A stretch of DNA of 64,000 nucleotides. Origin: JAOUEA01 sp963762075 (lineage in GTDB: Bacteria > Actinomycetota > UBA4738 > HRBIN12). The notes under the pieces were generated by a model. It was not told the DNA's origin, did not search any database, and saw only the letters and a list, made by a program, of their open reading frames with translations. Location: positions 179,779 to 243,778 of the forward strand of contig CAVXJC010000007.1 in the NCBI GenBank assembly GCA_963762075.1, in the 5' to 3' direction. A program made the translations under genes and the position numbers. This document shows, in pieces, positions 36,029 through 44,067 of this stretch; the stretch's first letter is position 1; the number at the start of each line of letters is the position of its first letter.

Positions 36029-37108
36029 CTATCGTAGCGACGCTCGGCCAAGCACCGACCGGTAGACGGACTCGATGCGCCCGGTCACTTCCGGCCAATC
36101 GAACGAGGCGGCTCGGCGGCGACCCGCATCGGCGAGCTTCGACGCAAGATCGCCGTCGTCGAGGATGTCGCCGACCGCCGACGCGAGAGCCCGGGCATCA
36201 CCGGGTGGCACCAACAGCGCGTCGACGCCGTTCGTCGCAACCTGCCGATAGCCCTCGATGTCGGTCGCGACGACCGGAACGCCTGCGGCCATGGCCTCGA
36301 CAAGGGCGATCCCGAAGCTCTCCTGTCCGGTGGCGGCGGCGACCGCCACGTCGGCGCCCGCGTACACCAGCGGCACTCGAGGATGATCGAGTCGACCGAG
36401 CATCATGACCCTGTCGCGCACATGACCGGGCAGATCAGCGATCACACTCCGGTCGGCGCCGTCACCGCAGACGCTCAGCCAGACATCGTCACGTTCACCG
36501 GCGAGCGACCGGAACGCCTCGACCATCACGGGGAATCCCTTCTGGCGATCGAGCCGATGCGCCCATGCGATGCGACGCCCGGGCGGCCATGACAACGGTG
36601 CCGCCTCTGCGAACCTCGCCACCGAGAGCCCGTTGGGGATCACCCGGGGCCTGAGCCCTGGCAGCGCGCGATCCACGAACGACGCTGCGGCCTGAGACAC
36701 GGCGATCGTGGCGGCGAGCCGGCGTCGCACCGGCACCATGAGCGGCGCGGCGCGCTCGTAGATCCGCGATCGATCGAGCCACGAATGGAAGGTCGCCACG
36801 ACCGGCACCGTGGCGACGAGCGTCGCCCACATCGAGGCGCTCGGCGTGAACGGCTCGTGCACGTGCACGATGTCCGGTGAGAACCTGCCCAGCGCACGAC
36901 GCGTCCTCGCCAGCGCCGGCCACGGTGCGATCGGGGCCACAGTGCCACGGTATGGGATTCCGATCGGCCTGCCGAGCCCACCCCGTCCCGGGCCAAGGAT
37001 CTCGACGGCGTGGCCTCGTTCGGCGAGCTGCATGGCGAGGCCGGCGACATGCACCTGTACCCCCCCGGGCGCATCGACGTCGTACGGACACACGAGCGCG
37101 ACACGCAC
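36029..37108 (-). CDS. pimA: GT4 glycosyltransferase, PimA-like
   Basis: The protein is 359 aa from a GTG at 37108, 5 bases past the acyltransferase stop; the longer open frame lies antisense to that gene. RVALVCPYDVDAPGGVQVHV matches the PimA start and acceptor-binding loop. DIVHVHEPFTP, HRLDRQKGFPVMVEA and the EX7E motif ESFGIALVE complete the GT-B fold. PimA adds the first mannose to phosphatidylinositol from GDP-mannose at the inner face of the membrane. The neighbours (PatA-like and PIP-synthase-like genes) support this assignment. Confidence 0.85.
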   Translation of the reverse strand: MRVALVCPYDVDAPGGVQVHVAGLAMQLAERGHAVEILGPGRGGLGRPIGIPYRGTVAPIAPWPALARTRRALGRFSPDIVHVHEPFTPSASMWATLVATVPVVATFHSWLDRSRIYERAAPLMVPVRRRLAATIAVSQAAASFVDRALPGLRPRVIPNGLSVARFAEAAPLSWPPGRRIAWAHRLDRQKGFPVMVEAFRSLAGERDDVWLSVCGDGADRSVIADLPGHVRDRVMMLGRLDHPRVPLVYAGADVAVAAATGQESFGIALVEAMAAGVPVVATDIEGYRQVATNGVDALLVPPGDARALASAVGDILDDGDLASKLADAGRRRAASFDWPEVTGRIESVYRSVLGRASLR

Positions 37109-37113
37109 GCCGA

Positions 37114-38013
37114 TCAGTCCTCCCACGCCGACTGGAACATGTGCCAGTCGGTCGGAGCCGATGCGATGGCGCGCTCGAACTCGTCTGCCATGCGCTGCGT
37201 GAGGGCTCGCACGTCGACCCGTCGATCTCCCGTCCGCTCGATCTCGAGTGGTGGCGTCATGACGCAGCGCCATCCGCGCTCGGTCTGGAACACCGGCGTC
37301 ACGAGCAGTGGCGCCCCGGTGGTCAGTGAGAGCAGAGCGGGTCCGGCCGGCATGCGCCGTGTTCGTCCGAACATCGTCACCTCCACCCCCCGCCCCGTGA
37401 GATCGCGGTCGGCGACGAGCGCCACGATGTAGCCGGCCTCGAGCTTCGAAGCGAGGGTGTGCCCGATGCCTGCATCGCCGAGCGCGAGCACTTCCAGCCC
37501 GAACGAGGTCCGGTTCGCGACGAAGAGCTCGTACAGGCGGGCAGGGCGCAGGCGCTCGGCCACCGCCACCGCGAGGCGGTGCTCGGCGCGTAGCCACGGC
37601 CCGGCGGCGTCCCAGTTGCCGATATGAGGAAGGGCGACGATCGCGCCGCGTCCCCCTTCCAACGCATGCCAGAGGTGGTGGTCATCGACAGGTTCGAACC
37701 GAGCCGCGACGGACTCCGGGGTCATCACCGCGAATCGGAACGCCTCGAACCAGTACCGCGCATACGAGGCGAAGGCGTCTCTCGTTGCCCTGCGCACGAG
37801 AGGATCCGTCGGCCCCCGCCCGAGCACCTGGGCCTGGTTGCGTGCGACCACCGCTCGCGTTCCGGGCGCCAGCTCGAAGGCGAGCAGGCCAGCGCGGCGG
37901 AAGACCCGGCGGCCGACCTTCTCGGGCAACGTCCGAGCGAGCCATGCCGCGGACCGATACAGGTGGAAGGCGATCACCTCCTGAGGGGTCTCGTCGCGGG
38001 GCCGCGTCGTCAC
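37114..38013 (-). CDS. Lysophospholipid acyltransferase, PatA/HtrB-like
   Basis: The protein is 299 aa from a GTG at 38013 that overlaps the preceding gene's stop by 4 bases. The catalytic HX4D-type box lies in LPHIGNWDAAG, and later ALVADRDLTGRGVEVTMFG and PAGPALLSLTTGAPLLVTPVF match the lauroyl/PIM acyltransferase family. In mycobacteria the gene at this position, PatA, acylates PIM1 and PIM2. The longer open frame in the same register contains unrelated antisense sequence and was rejected. Confidence 0.87.
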   Translation of the reverse strand: MTTRPRDETPQEVIAFHLYRSAAWLARTLPEKVGRRVFRRAGLLAFELAPGTRAVVARNQAQVLGRGPTDPLVRRATRDAFASYARYWFEAFRFAVMTPESVAARFEPVDDHHLWHALEGGRGAIVALPHIGNWDAAGPWLRAEHRLAVAVAERLRPARLYELFVANRTSFGLEVLALGDAGIGHTLASKLEAGYIVALVADRDLTGRGVEVTMFGRTRRMPAGPALLSLTTGAPLLVTPVFQTERGWRCVMTPPLEIERTGDRRVDVRALTQRMADEFERAIASAPTDWHMFQSAWED

Positions 38014-38564
38014 CGTCGCCCCTGCTGGGTCACCTGCGACGTTCGTTCCTCGCGCGCAACCTGCGTCGTTCGTACAGCCACGGCGAGTCCCGACACGCCC
38101 GCCGCGAGCCAGAGCGCCCATGCCTGGCCGAGGCCGACACCTGCCACCACGAGCCCGTATCGCAGCCCCCGCGTGAGGTGGCTCTCCTCGACGCTGTACG
38201 CGAGCGACGCGCCGCGAGCGCGAACGTACGCCGAGAGCGCACTGAGGCACAGCGCAGCGACGGCCGCGAGCGCGACCCCGGGCTCGGCGTCTCGAGCGAC
38301 CCAGGCGACCGTTCCCAACACGGCTCCGTCCCAGACCCGGTCGAGCAGCTCGTCCAACATCCGGTCTGTCGGACCCCCGGCGCCGTGGTTCGCCCGGTGC
38401 CCGCCGATGAGCAGCAGCACTCCCGACCCTGCAGCGGCGATCGCCGCCTGCTCCGGCTCCCGCGCGACAACGAGCCATGCTGCCAGGGCGGCGAGCATCG
38501 CGCCCACGGACAAGGTCGTGCGGGTGAGGGCGGTGCCAGGCGGCTGTCGTTCGAATCGCACCAT
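38010..38564 (-). CDS. CDP-alcohol phosphotransferase-like protein with degenerate active site
   Basis: The protein is 184 aa from the ATG at 38564; a GTG at 38624 would add 20 residues. It occupies the position of pgsA1 (phosphatidylinositol phosphate synthase) before patA and pimA and has the right helix pattern. GGPTDRMLDELLDRVWDGAV aligns with the second half of the family motif, keeping D71 and D75. Without a gap, the first two catalytic aspartates of D(X2)DG(X2)AR align with Leu50 and Ile53, Gly54 is kept, and the later Gly is Asp67. It may be inactive or use another chemistry. Confidence 0.65.
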   Translation of the reverse strand: MVRFERQPPGTALTRTTLSVGAMLAALAAWLVVAREPEQAAIAAAGSGVLLLIGGHRANHGAGGPTDRMLDELLDRVWDGAVLGTVAWVARDAEPGVALAAVAALCLSALSAYVRARGASLAYSVEESHLTRGLRYGLVVAGVGLGQAWALWLAAGVSGLAVAVRTTQVAREERTSQVTQQGRR

Positions 38565-38655
38565 GAGCGAGGACCGGGCGAGCGTAGCAACTCGCTCCTT
38601 CGGTAGGATGCTCGGACCTCTCACGCCCCGGATCGATGACCAGAAGGAGCGCGCG

Positions 38656-40746
38656 TTGAAGACCTACGACGCGAAGGACATCCGAAACGTGCTGCTGGTC
38701 GGCCATGGGGGGTCCGGAAAGACAACCCTGCTCGAGGCGATGCTGTACACGTCGGGTGCAATCACCCGCATGGGCACGATCGAGGACGGCAACACCGTCA
38801 GCGATCACGACCCCGACGAGCAACGCAAAGGCATCTCCGTCTCGCTCACGATGGCCCCGATCGAGTGGGACGGGGTCAAGATCAACGTCCTCGACGCGCC
38901 GGGCTACGCCGATTTCATCGGCGACATGCGCTCGGCGATCCGCGCCGTCGACGCCGTCATCGTCGTGGTCTCGGCGGTCGACGGCGTCGAGGTCCAGACC
39001 GAGGCAGCGTGGGAGCTCGCGGTGGAGGCGGGTCTGCCTCGCGCGATCTTCGTGAACAAGCTCGACCGGGAGCGTTCCGACTTCCAGGACACGCTCGATC
39101 AGCTCGTCTCGTCGTTCGGCAGCCAGGTCGCGCCTTTCGAGCTGCCGATCGGTGCCGAGCATGATTTCAAGGGCATCGCCGACCTTCTGCACGAGAAGGC
39201 CGACCTGTACCCGTCGGGTCCCAAGGCCGAGGAATCGGAGTGGCCCGACGAGATCCACCAGATGGCCGATCCCGCCCGCGAGAAGCTGATCGAAGCCGTC
39301 GCCGAATCAGACGACGCCCTGATCGAGGAGTACCTGGAGCAGGGAACGCTTCCCGAGGAGCACATCGTGAGCGGGGCGAAGCTCGGATTCGCCAACGCCC
39401 GCCTCGCGCCCGTGATCGTCGGCTCTGCCGACAAGGCGATCGGCATCGACCGACTCCTCGACTTCATCGTGGAAGAGTTCCCCTCTCCCCTGGACCGGGC
39501 GCCGATCACCCTCGTCGGCAAGGACGGCGCTGAGAGCGAGCGCGCCGCCGACGCGAGCGCGCCGCTCGCGGCGTTCGTGTTCAAGACGCTGTCGGATCCC
39601 TTCGTCGGGCACATCACGATGTTCCGTGTCTTCAGCGGCGCGGTCCGCCCGGATTCCAGCGTCCACAACGCCACGCAGTCCATCGACGAGCGCGTCGGAC
39701 AGCTCTTCACGCTGGTCGGCAAGGAACACGAGGCCGTCTCCACTGTGGCGGCCGGCGACATCGGAGCGGTGGCCAAGCTGCAGCAGGCGCACACCGGCGA
39801 CACGCTCTCGGTCAAGGACGCACCGGCGCAGGTGCCCACGCTCGGTCTTCCCGAACCTCTGCTTGCCTACGCGATCGCGCCGAAGACCAAGGGCGACGAG
39901 AACAAGCTCGCGACGGGGCTCTCGCGCCTGCGTGAGGAAGACCCGACGCTGCGTGTCTCACGCAACGAAGAGACGCACGAGACGGTCATGCACGGCATGG
40001 GAGAAGCGCACCTCGAAGTCATGGTGGAGCGGCTGAAGCGGAAGTTCGGCGTCGAAGTGACGACGGCGCCCGCCAAGATCGCCTACCGCGAGACCATCCG
40101 CGGCAGCGCGAAAGGACTCGGTCGCCACGTGAAGCAGACCGGCGGGCACGGTCAATACGCCGTGTGCAACATCGAGATCGAGCCCCTCGCCCACGGAGAG
40201 GGATTCGTCTATGAGGACAAGATCTTCGGGGGCGCGATCCCGCACCAGTTCATCCCATCGATCGAGAAGGGCGTCGTGAGGACGATGTCCGAGGGTGTGA
40301 TCAGTGGGAACCCCATGGTCGATCTGAAAGTCACCCTCGTCGACGGCAAGTTCCATCCGGTCGACTCATCCGACATGGCATTCCAGATCGCCGGTTCGAT
40401 GGCTCTGAAGGACGCCGTCGATCAGGCCGGCGTCGCGTTGCTGGAGCCGATCGTCGATCTCGAGGTGGTCGTGCCCGAGACCTACACCGGCGACATCATG
40501 GGCGACCTCAACTCCAAACGAGGGAAGATCGCCGGCATGGAGCAGATGGGTGGGGGCAAGCAGCGCATCCGAGCCCAGGTGCCGCAGGCCGAGGTCGCTC
40601 GCTACGTCATCGACCTCCGCTCGATGACCGGCGGTCGCGGGGCCTACACCGCGACGTTCTCCCACTACGAGGCGATGCCGCAGCAGCTCGCGCAGAAGGT
40701 GATCGACGCGCACCAGGCCGCCCGAGAGGAAGCCCATCGGAAGTAG
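38656..40746 (+). CDS. Elongation factor G-like GTPase (EF-G2 type)
   Basis: The protein is 696 aa from a TTG at 38656 with AAGGAG 6 bases upstream; the same frame is open much further upstream but is antisense to pgsA and patA. The P-loop is GHGGSGKTTLLEAM rather than the GHVDHGKTT of true EF-G, switch 2 is DAPGYADF, and NKLDRE is the G4 motif. Domains II to V follow, ending with the EF-G C-terminal fold (YVIDLRSMTGGRGAYTATFSHY). These sequence features mark the EF-G-like (FusA2) paralogue, whose role is uncertain. A TAGGAT -10-like box lies at 38604-38609. Confidence 0.9.
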   Translation: MKTYDAKDIRNVLLVGHGGSGKTTLLEAMLYTSGAITRMGTIEDGNTVSDHDPDEQRKGISVSLTMAPIEWDGVKINVLDAPGYADFIGDMRSAIRAVDAVIVVVSAVDGVEVQTEAAWELAVEAGLPRAIFVNKLDRERSDFQDTLDQLVSSFGSQVAPFELPIGAEHDFKGIADLLHEKADLYPSGPKAEESEWPDEIHQMADPAREKLIEAVAESDDALIEEYLEQGTLPEEHIVSGAKLGFANARLAPVIVGSADKAIGIDRLLDFIVEEFPSPLDRAPITLVGKDGAESERAADASAPLAAFVFKTLSDPFVGHITMFRVFSGAVRPDSSVHNATQSIDERVGQLFTLVGKEHEAVSTVAAGDIGAVAKLQQAHTGDTLSVKDAPAQVPTLGLPEPLLAYAIAPKTKGDENKLATGLSRLREEDPTLRVSRNEETHETVMHGMGEAHLEVMVERLKRKFGVEVTTAPAKIAYRETIRGSAKGLGRHVKQTGGHGQYAVCNIEIEPLAHGEGFVYEDKIFGGAIPHQFIPSIEKGVVRTMSEGVISGNPMVDLKVTLVDGKFHPVDSSDMAFQIAGSMALKDAVDQAGVALLEPIVDLEVVVPETYTGDIMGDLNSKRGKIAGMEQMGGGKQRIRAQVPQAEVARYVIDLRSMTGGRGAYTATFSHYEAMPQQLAQKVIDAHQAAREEAHRK

Positions 40747-40772
40747 TGTCGTCCTCGCGGAGCCCCTGCCGG

Positions 40773-41591
40773 TCAGCGAGGAGCCATCTCGAGCAGGAAC
40801 GGCAGCACGGCGTCGTCGAACGCTGCAGGGGCGCGCATGTTCACGACGTGGTCGGCGTCGATCGTGACCAGCCGGCCATCGAGCACCTCGCGCGCGATGA
40901 GCTGCGATGCTCGGCGACCGTCGGGCGGGTCGTGTCGCGCCTCGACCACGAGCGTCGGCACGTCGATCTCGCCCAGGCGCAGGGCGGCCGGCGGATCGAT
41001 ATCCTCCGCACCCGACTCGTCCATCGTGAGCTCGTGGATGTTGTCCCGCGCGATCTGCTTGATCCTGGCGCCGGCTTCGTCGTCGACCCCGAGCGATGCC
41101 CAGATGCCCAGCGAGAGATCCTGCGCCCGTTGTAGATCCCCTGCCTCGATCGCCGTCTCGATCGGAGCCGCTCGCTCGTCCCACCAGGCTTCCTCGTCGT
41201 CGGTCTCGACGAATCCACCCAGGCCAGGAGCGATCGGCACGAGCGCCCACACGCGTTCGGGAACGGTGAGCGTGGCATCGATCGCGAGCGCACCCCCCAT
41301 CGAGCACCCCACGAGGGCCGTACGCCCGATACCGAGGTGATCGAGCAGCGCGACGAGGTCGCGCACGTGTGAATACGGCGAACCGTCGGGCCTCGACGAC
41401 TTCCCGTACCCGCGCTGGTCGTACCGGAGCATCCGGAAGCGCTCGAGCCACGGTTCGAACTGCGGATCCCAGGTCCGCATGTCCCACAGGCCGGGGTGCA
41501 GCAGAGTGACGACGGGTCCGTCTCCGGCGACCTCATAGTGCAGGCGGCCACCCTGCGAGATGTCGACGAACCCTTCCTCGCGCTCAGACAT
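40773..41591 (-). CDS. Alpha/beta-fold hydrolase
   Basis: The protein is 272 aa from the ATG at 41591, overlapping the HIT gene by 8 bases. LLHPGLWDMRTWDPQFEPW is the oxyanion-hole region, the nucleophile elbow is VGCSMGG (Ser), the acid is near VVEARHDPP, and the His is in IDADHVVNMRAP, giving a full catalytic triad. The lid contains a Trp/acid-rich stretch (TDDEEAWWDE). The substrate cannot be read from the sequence; haloperoxidase- or 3-oxoadipate enol-lactonase-like enzymes look similar. It converges with the EF-G-like gene. Confidence 0.85.
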   Translation of the reverse strand: MSEREEGFVDISQGGRLHYEVAGDGPVVTLLHPGLWDMRTWDPQFEPWLERFRMLRYDQRGYGKSSRPDGSPYSHVRDLVALLDHLGIGRTALVGCSMGGALAIDATLTVPERVWALVPIAPGLGGFVETDDEEAWWDERAAPIETAIEAGDLQRAQDLSLGIWASLGVDDEAGARIKQIARDNIHELTMDESGAEDIDPPAALRLGEIDVPTLVVEARHDPPDGRRASQLIAREVLDGRLVTIDADHVVNMRAPAAFDDAVLPFLLEMAPR

Positions 41592-42072
41592 CGGCGAACC
41601 TCGGCGCGAGCCTGCGCGCGGTATCGGCCAGCAGCTCGGGCAGCACCCGCACCTCCCCCACCACCGGCATGAAGTTGGTGTCACCGCCCCACCGCGGCAC
41701 GACGTGCCAGTGCAGGTGATCGGGGATGCCCGCCCCCGCGATCGACCCGAGGTTCATGCCGATGTTGAACCCGTGCGGCTCGGATTCCTCGCGCAGCGCC
41801 CGGATCGATCGCTGCATCAACGCCTGCAGCTCGACGTTCTCCTCGACGGTGAGCTCTTCGATGTCGCCAGCATGGCGCAGCGGCACGATCAGCAGATGTC
41901 CCGGGTTGTAGGGGAACTTGTTCAGCACGACGTAGGCGAGCTCGCCGCGGGCGAGCACTCGTTCGGGCTCACGGTCGGGAACGGCGCAGAACACGCACCC
42001 ACCGTCTTCGGAAAGCTCCTCGCGCGCCGTCTCGATGTACTGCATCCGCCATGGACTCCAGAGGTGATCCAT
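41584..42072 (-). CDS. HIT-family nucleotide hydrolase
   Basis: The protein is 162 aa. CVFCAVPDREPERVLARGEL has the zinc-type CXXC, VVLNKFPYNPGHLLIVPLRH follows, and the HIT triad is in PDHLHWHVVPRWGGDTNFM. This is the Ap4A phosphorylase/FHIT-like type found next to thrS and pgsA in actinobacteria. It starts 11 bases after the thrS stop. Confidence 0.92.
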   Translation of the reverse strand: MDHLWSPWRMQYIETAREELSEDGGCVFCAVPDREPERVLARGELAYVVLNKFPYNPGHLLIVPLRHAGDIEELTVEENVELQALMQRSIRALREESEPHGFNIGMNLGSIAGAGIPDHLHWHVVPRWGGDTNFMPVVGEVRVLPELLADTARRLAPRFADV

Positions 42073-42083
42073 GGGGCGCCGCC

Positions 42084-44039
42084 TCAGGCCCGCTGTCCGA
42101 AGTCGGTCTGCATGAGCGCGCGGCTCGCCGCCTCGTCCACGAGCGCGTCGATCAGCCGGTCGAACGTGACCCCGGTCGTCTCGGTCCCCGCGCGGTCGCG
42201 CACGGTGTAGGCGTCGGACTCCGCCTCCTGATCGCCCACCACGAGCGTGTACGGAGTCTTCGCGAGCTGAGCCGCACGGATCTTCTTGCCCACGCTCTCC
42301 TTGGAATCATCGACGAACGCGCGCAGTCCCGCGGCCTCGGCCTTCGCGGCGAGCTCCTCACAGTGTGCGGCATGGCGATCGGCAACCGGCACGAAGCGAA
42401 GCTGCTCGGGTGCGAGCCACAGAGGGAACGCTCCCGCATAGTGCTCGGTGAGCACGCCGAAGAACCGCTCGACCGAGCCGAATAGAGCACGGTGGATCAT
42501 GACCGGCTGGTGGCGAGCGTTGTCATGGCCGGAGTACTCCATCTCGAATCGCTGAGGAAGCTGGAAGTCGACCTGGATCGTCGACATCTGCCACGTGCGA
42601 CCGATCGCATCACGCGCCTGCACGCTGATCTTCGGGCCGTAGAAGGCGCCGCCGCCTTCATCCATGACGAACGGAACGTCCATCGATCCGGCGGCGAGTC
42701 GGAGCGCCTCGGTCGCGTCATCCCACTCTTCCTGCGTGCCGATCGCCTTGCCCTCGGGACGGGTCGAGAGCTCCATGTAGAAGTCGTCGAGACCGTAGTC
42801 GCGCAGCAGGTCCAGCACGAAGGTGAGCACCGACGCCAGCTCCTCCCCGAGCTGCTCATGGGTGGTGAAGATGTGGGCATCGTCCATCGTGAGCCCACGT
42901 ACCCGTGTGAGCCCGTGTACCACTCCCGAGAGCTCGTATCGATACACCGTGCCGAACTCGAAGAGGCGCAGCGGCAGCTCTCGGTAGCTGCGGGTGCGAC
43001 TCTTGAAGATCAGGATGTGCATCGGGCAGTTCATCGGCTTCAGGTAGTACTGGGTTCCCCCGTCGAGCTCGATCGGTGGGAACATGCCGTCTGCGAACCA
43101 CGACAGGTGCCCACTGATCTCGAACAGCTCGGCCTTCGTGATGTGCGGCGTGTACACGAACTCGTAGCCGGCCTCCTCGTGCCGGCGCCGTGAGTAGTCC
43201 TCCATCAGCCGGCGCACGAGCCCGCCCTTCGGGTGGAAGACCGCGAGTCCCGACCCGATCTCCTCGGGGAACGAGAACAGATCGAGATCGTGTCCGAGCT
43301 TGCGGTGGTCGCGTCGCTCGGCCTCCTCGAGACGATGCAGGTACGCGTCGAGATCCTCGCTCGTGGCCCACGCGGTGCCGTAGATGCGCGTGAGCTGGGG
43401 GTTCTTCTCGTCACCTCGCCAATAGGCCCCCGCGACATTGGTGAGCTTGAATGCCCCGAGCACGCCCGTATGCGGCACGTGTGGACCCATGCAGAGATCG
43501 ACCCAGTCGCCGTTGGAGTACAACGACACACTGTCGCCGGCCGGCGCCTCCGAGCCCGCCTCGTCGTCGCCGCCGGCGATGCCGTCGATGATCTCGAGCT
43601 TGAACGGTTGGTCGCGGAGGCGATCGATCGCCGCTTCGCGCGAGACCTCCTCGCGCACGAACTGCTGGTTCCGCTTCACGATCTGACGCATGCGCCGGTC
43701 GATCTTCACCAGATCGGCGGCATGCAGCGGCTCAGGCAGATCGAAGTCGTAGTAGAAGCCGTCGGCGACCGCAGGGCCGATCGCGTAGGTCGCGCCGGGA
43801 TACAGATCGCAGACGGCTTGGGCGAGCACGTGCGCCGTCGAGTGACGGAGCACGTGCAGCCCTTCGTCCGACTTCGGCGCGATCGCCTCGACGAGCGCGT
43901 CGGTCGAGGGGACGAACGACAGGTCCCGTAGCTCGCCGTCGACCCTCGCGGCGATCGTCCCCTTGGGCAGCGCGGCGCCGACAGGCTCTCCTTCGGGGAG
44001 CTCCACGCGCGAGCCTCCGGGCAGGGTCAGGGTCGGCAT
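42084..44039 (-). CDS. thrS: Threonyl-tRNA synthetase
   Basis: The protein is 651 aa from the ATG at 44039; the frame extends upstream through the permease gene but is not conserved there. An N-terminal TGS domain (1-60) is followed by the editing domain with HXXXH (LRHSTAHVLAQAV) and the class II core: PMNCPMHILIFKSRTRSYRELPLR (zinc Cys), VRGLTMDDAHIF and RHQPVMIHRALFGSVERF (motif 3). An anticodon-binding domain ends the protein. It charges tRNA-Thr. It begins the thrS-HIT-hydrolase group. Confidence 0.96.
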   Translation of the reverse strand: MPTLTLPGGSRVELPEGEPVGAALPKGTIAARVDGELRDLSFVPSTDALVEAIAPKSDEGLHVLRHSTAHVLAQAVCDLYPGATYAIGPAVADGFYYDFDLPEPLHAADLVKIDRRMRQIVKRNQQFVREEVSREAAIDRLRDQPFKLEIIDGIAGGDDEAGSEAPAGDSVSLYSNGDWVDLCMGPHVPHTGVLGAFKLTNVAGAYWRGDEKNPQLTRIYGTAWATSEDLDAYLHRLEEAERRDHRKLGHDLDLFSFPEEIGSGLAVFHPKGGLVRRLMEDYSRRRHEEAGYEFVYTPHITKAELFEISGHLSWFADGMFPPIELDGGTQYYLKPMNCPMHILIFKSRTRSYRELPLRLFEFGTVYRYELSGVVHGLTRVRGLTMDDAHIFTTHEQLGEELASVLTFVLDLLRDYGLDDFYMELSTRPEGKAIGTQEEWDDATEALRLAAGSMDVPFVMDEGGGAFYGPKISVQARDAIGRTWQMSTIQVDFQLPQRFEMEYSGHDNARHQPVMIHRALFGSVERFFGVLTEHYAGAFPLWLAPEQLRFVPVADRHAAHCEELAAKAEAAGLRAFVDDSKESVGKKIRAAQLAKTPYTLVVGDQEAESDAYTVRDRAGTETTGVTFDRLIDALVDEAASRALMQTDFGQRA

Positions 44040-44067
44040 GCGGGCATGATAGCCACCGCGCCGAGGG

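Noticed and set aside
37114..39258. A 714-codon minus-strand frame containing the acyltransferase
   Set aside because: Everything before the GTG at 38013 is antisense to the EF-G-like gene and the PIP-synthase-like gene, and has no protein-like conservation.
37624..40746. A single 1040-codon plus-strand frame covering the EF-G-like gene
   Set aside because: The first 344 codons are antisense to the acyltransferase and PIP-synthase-like genes and look like compositional read-through. A ribosome site (AAGGAG) and TTG at 38656 fit the true start.
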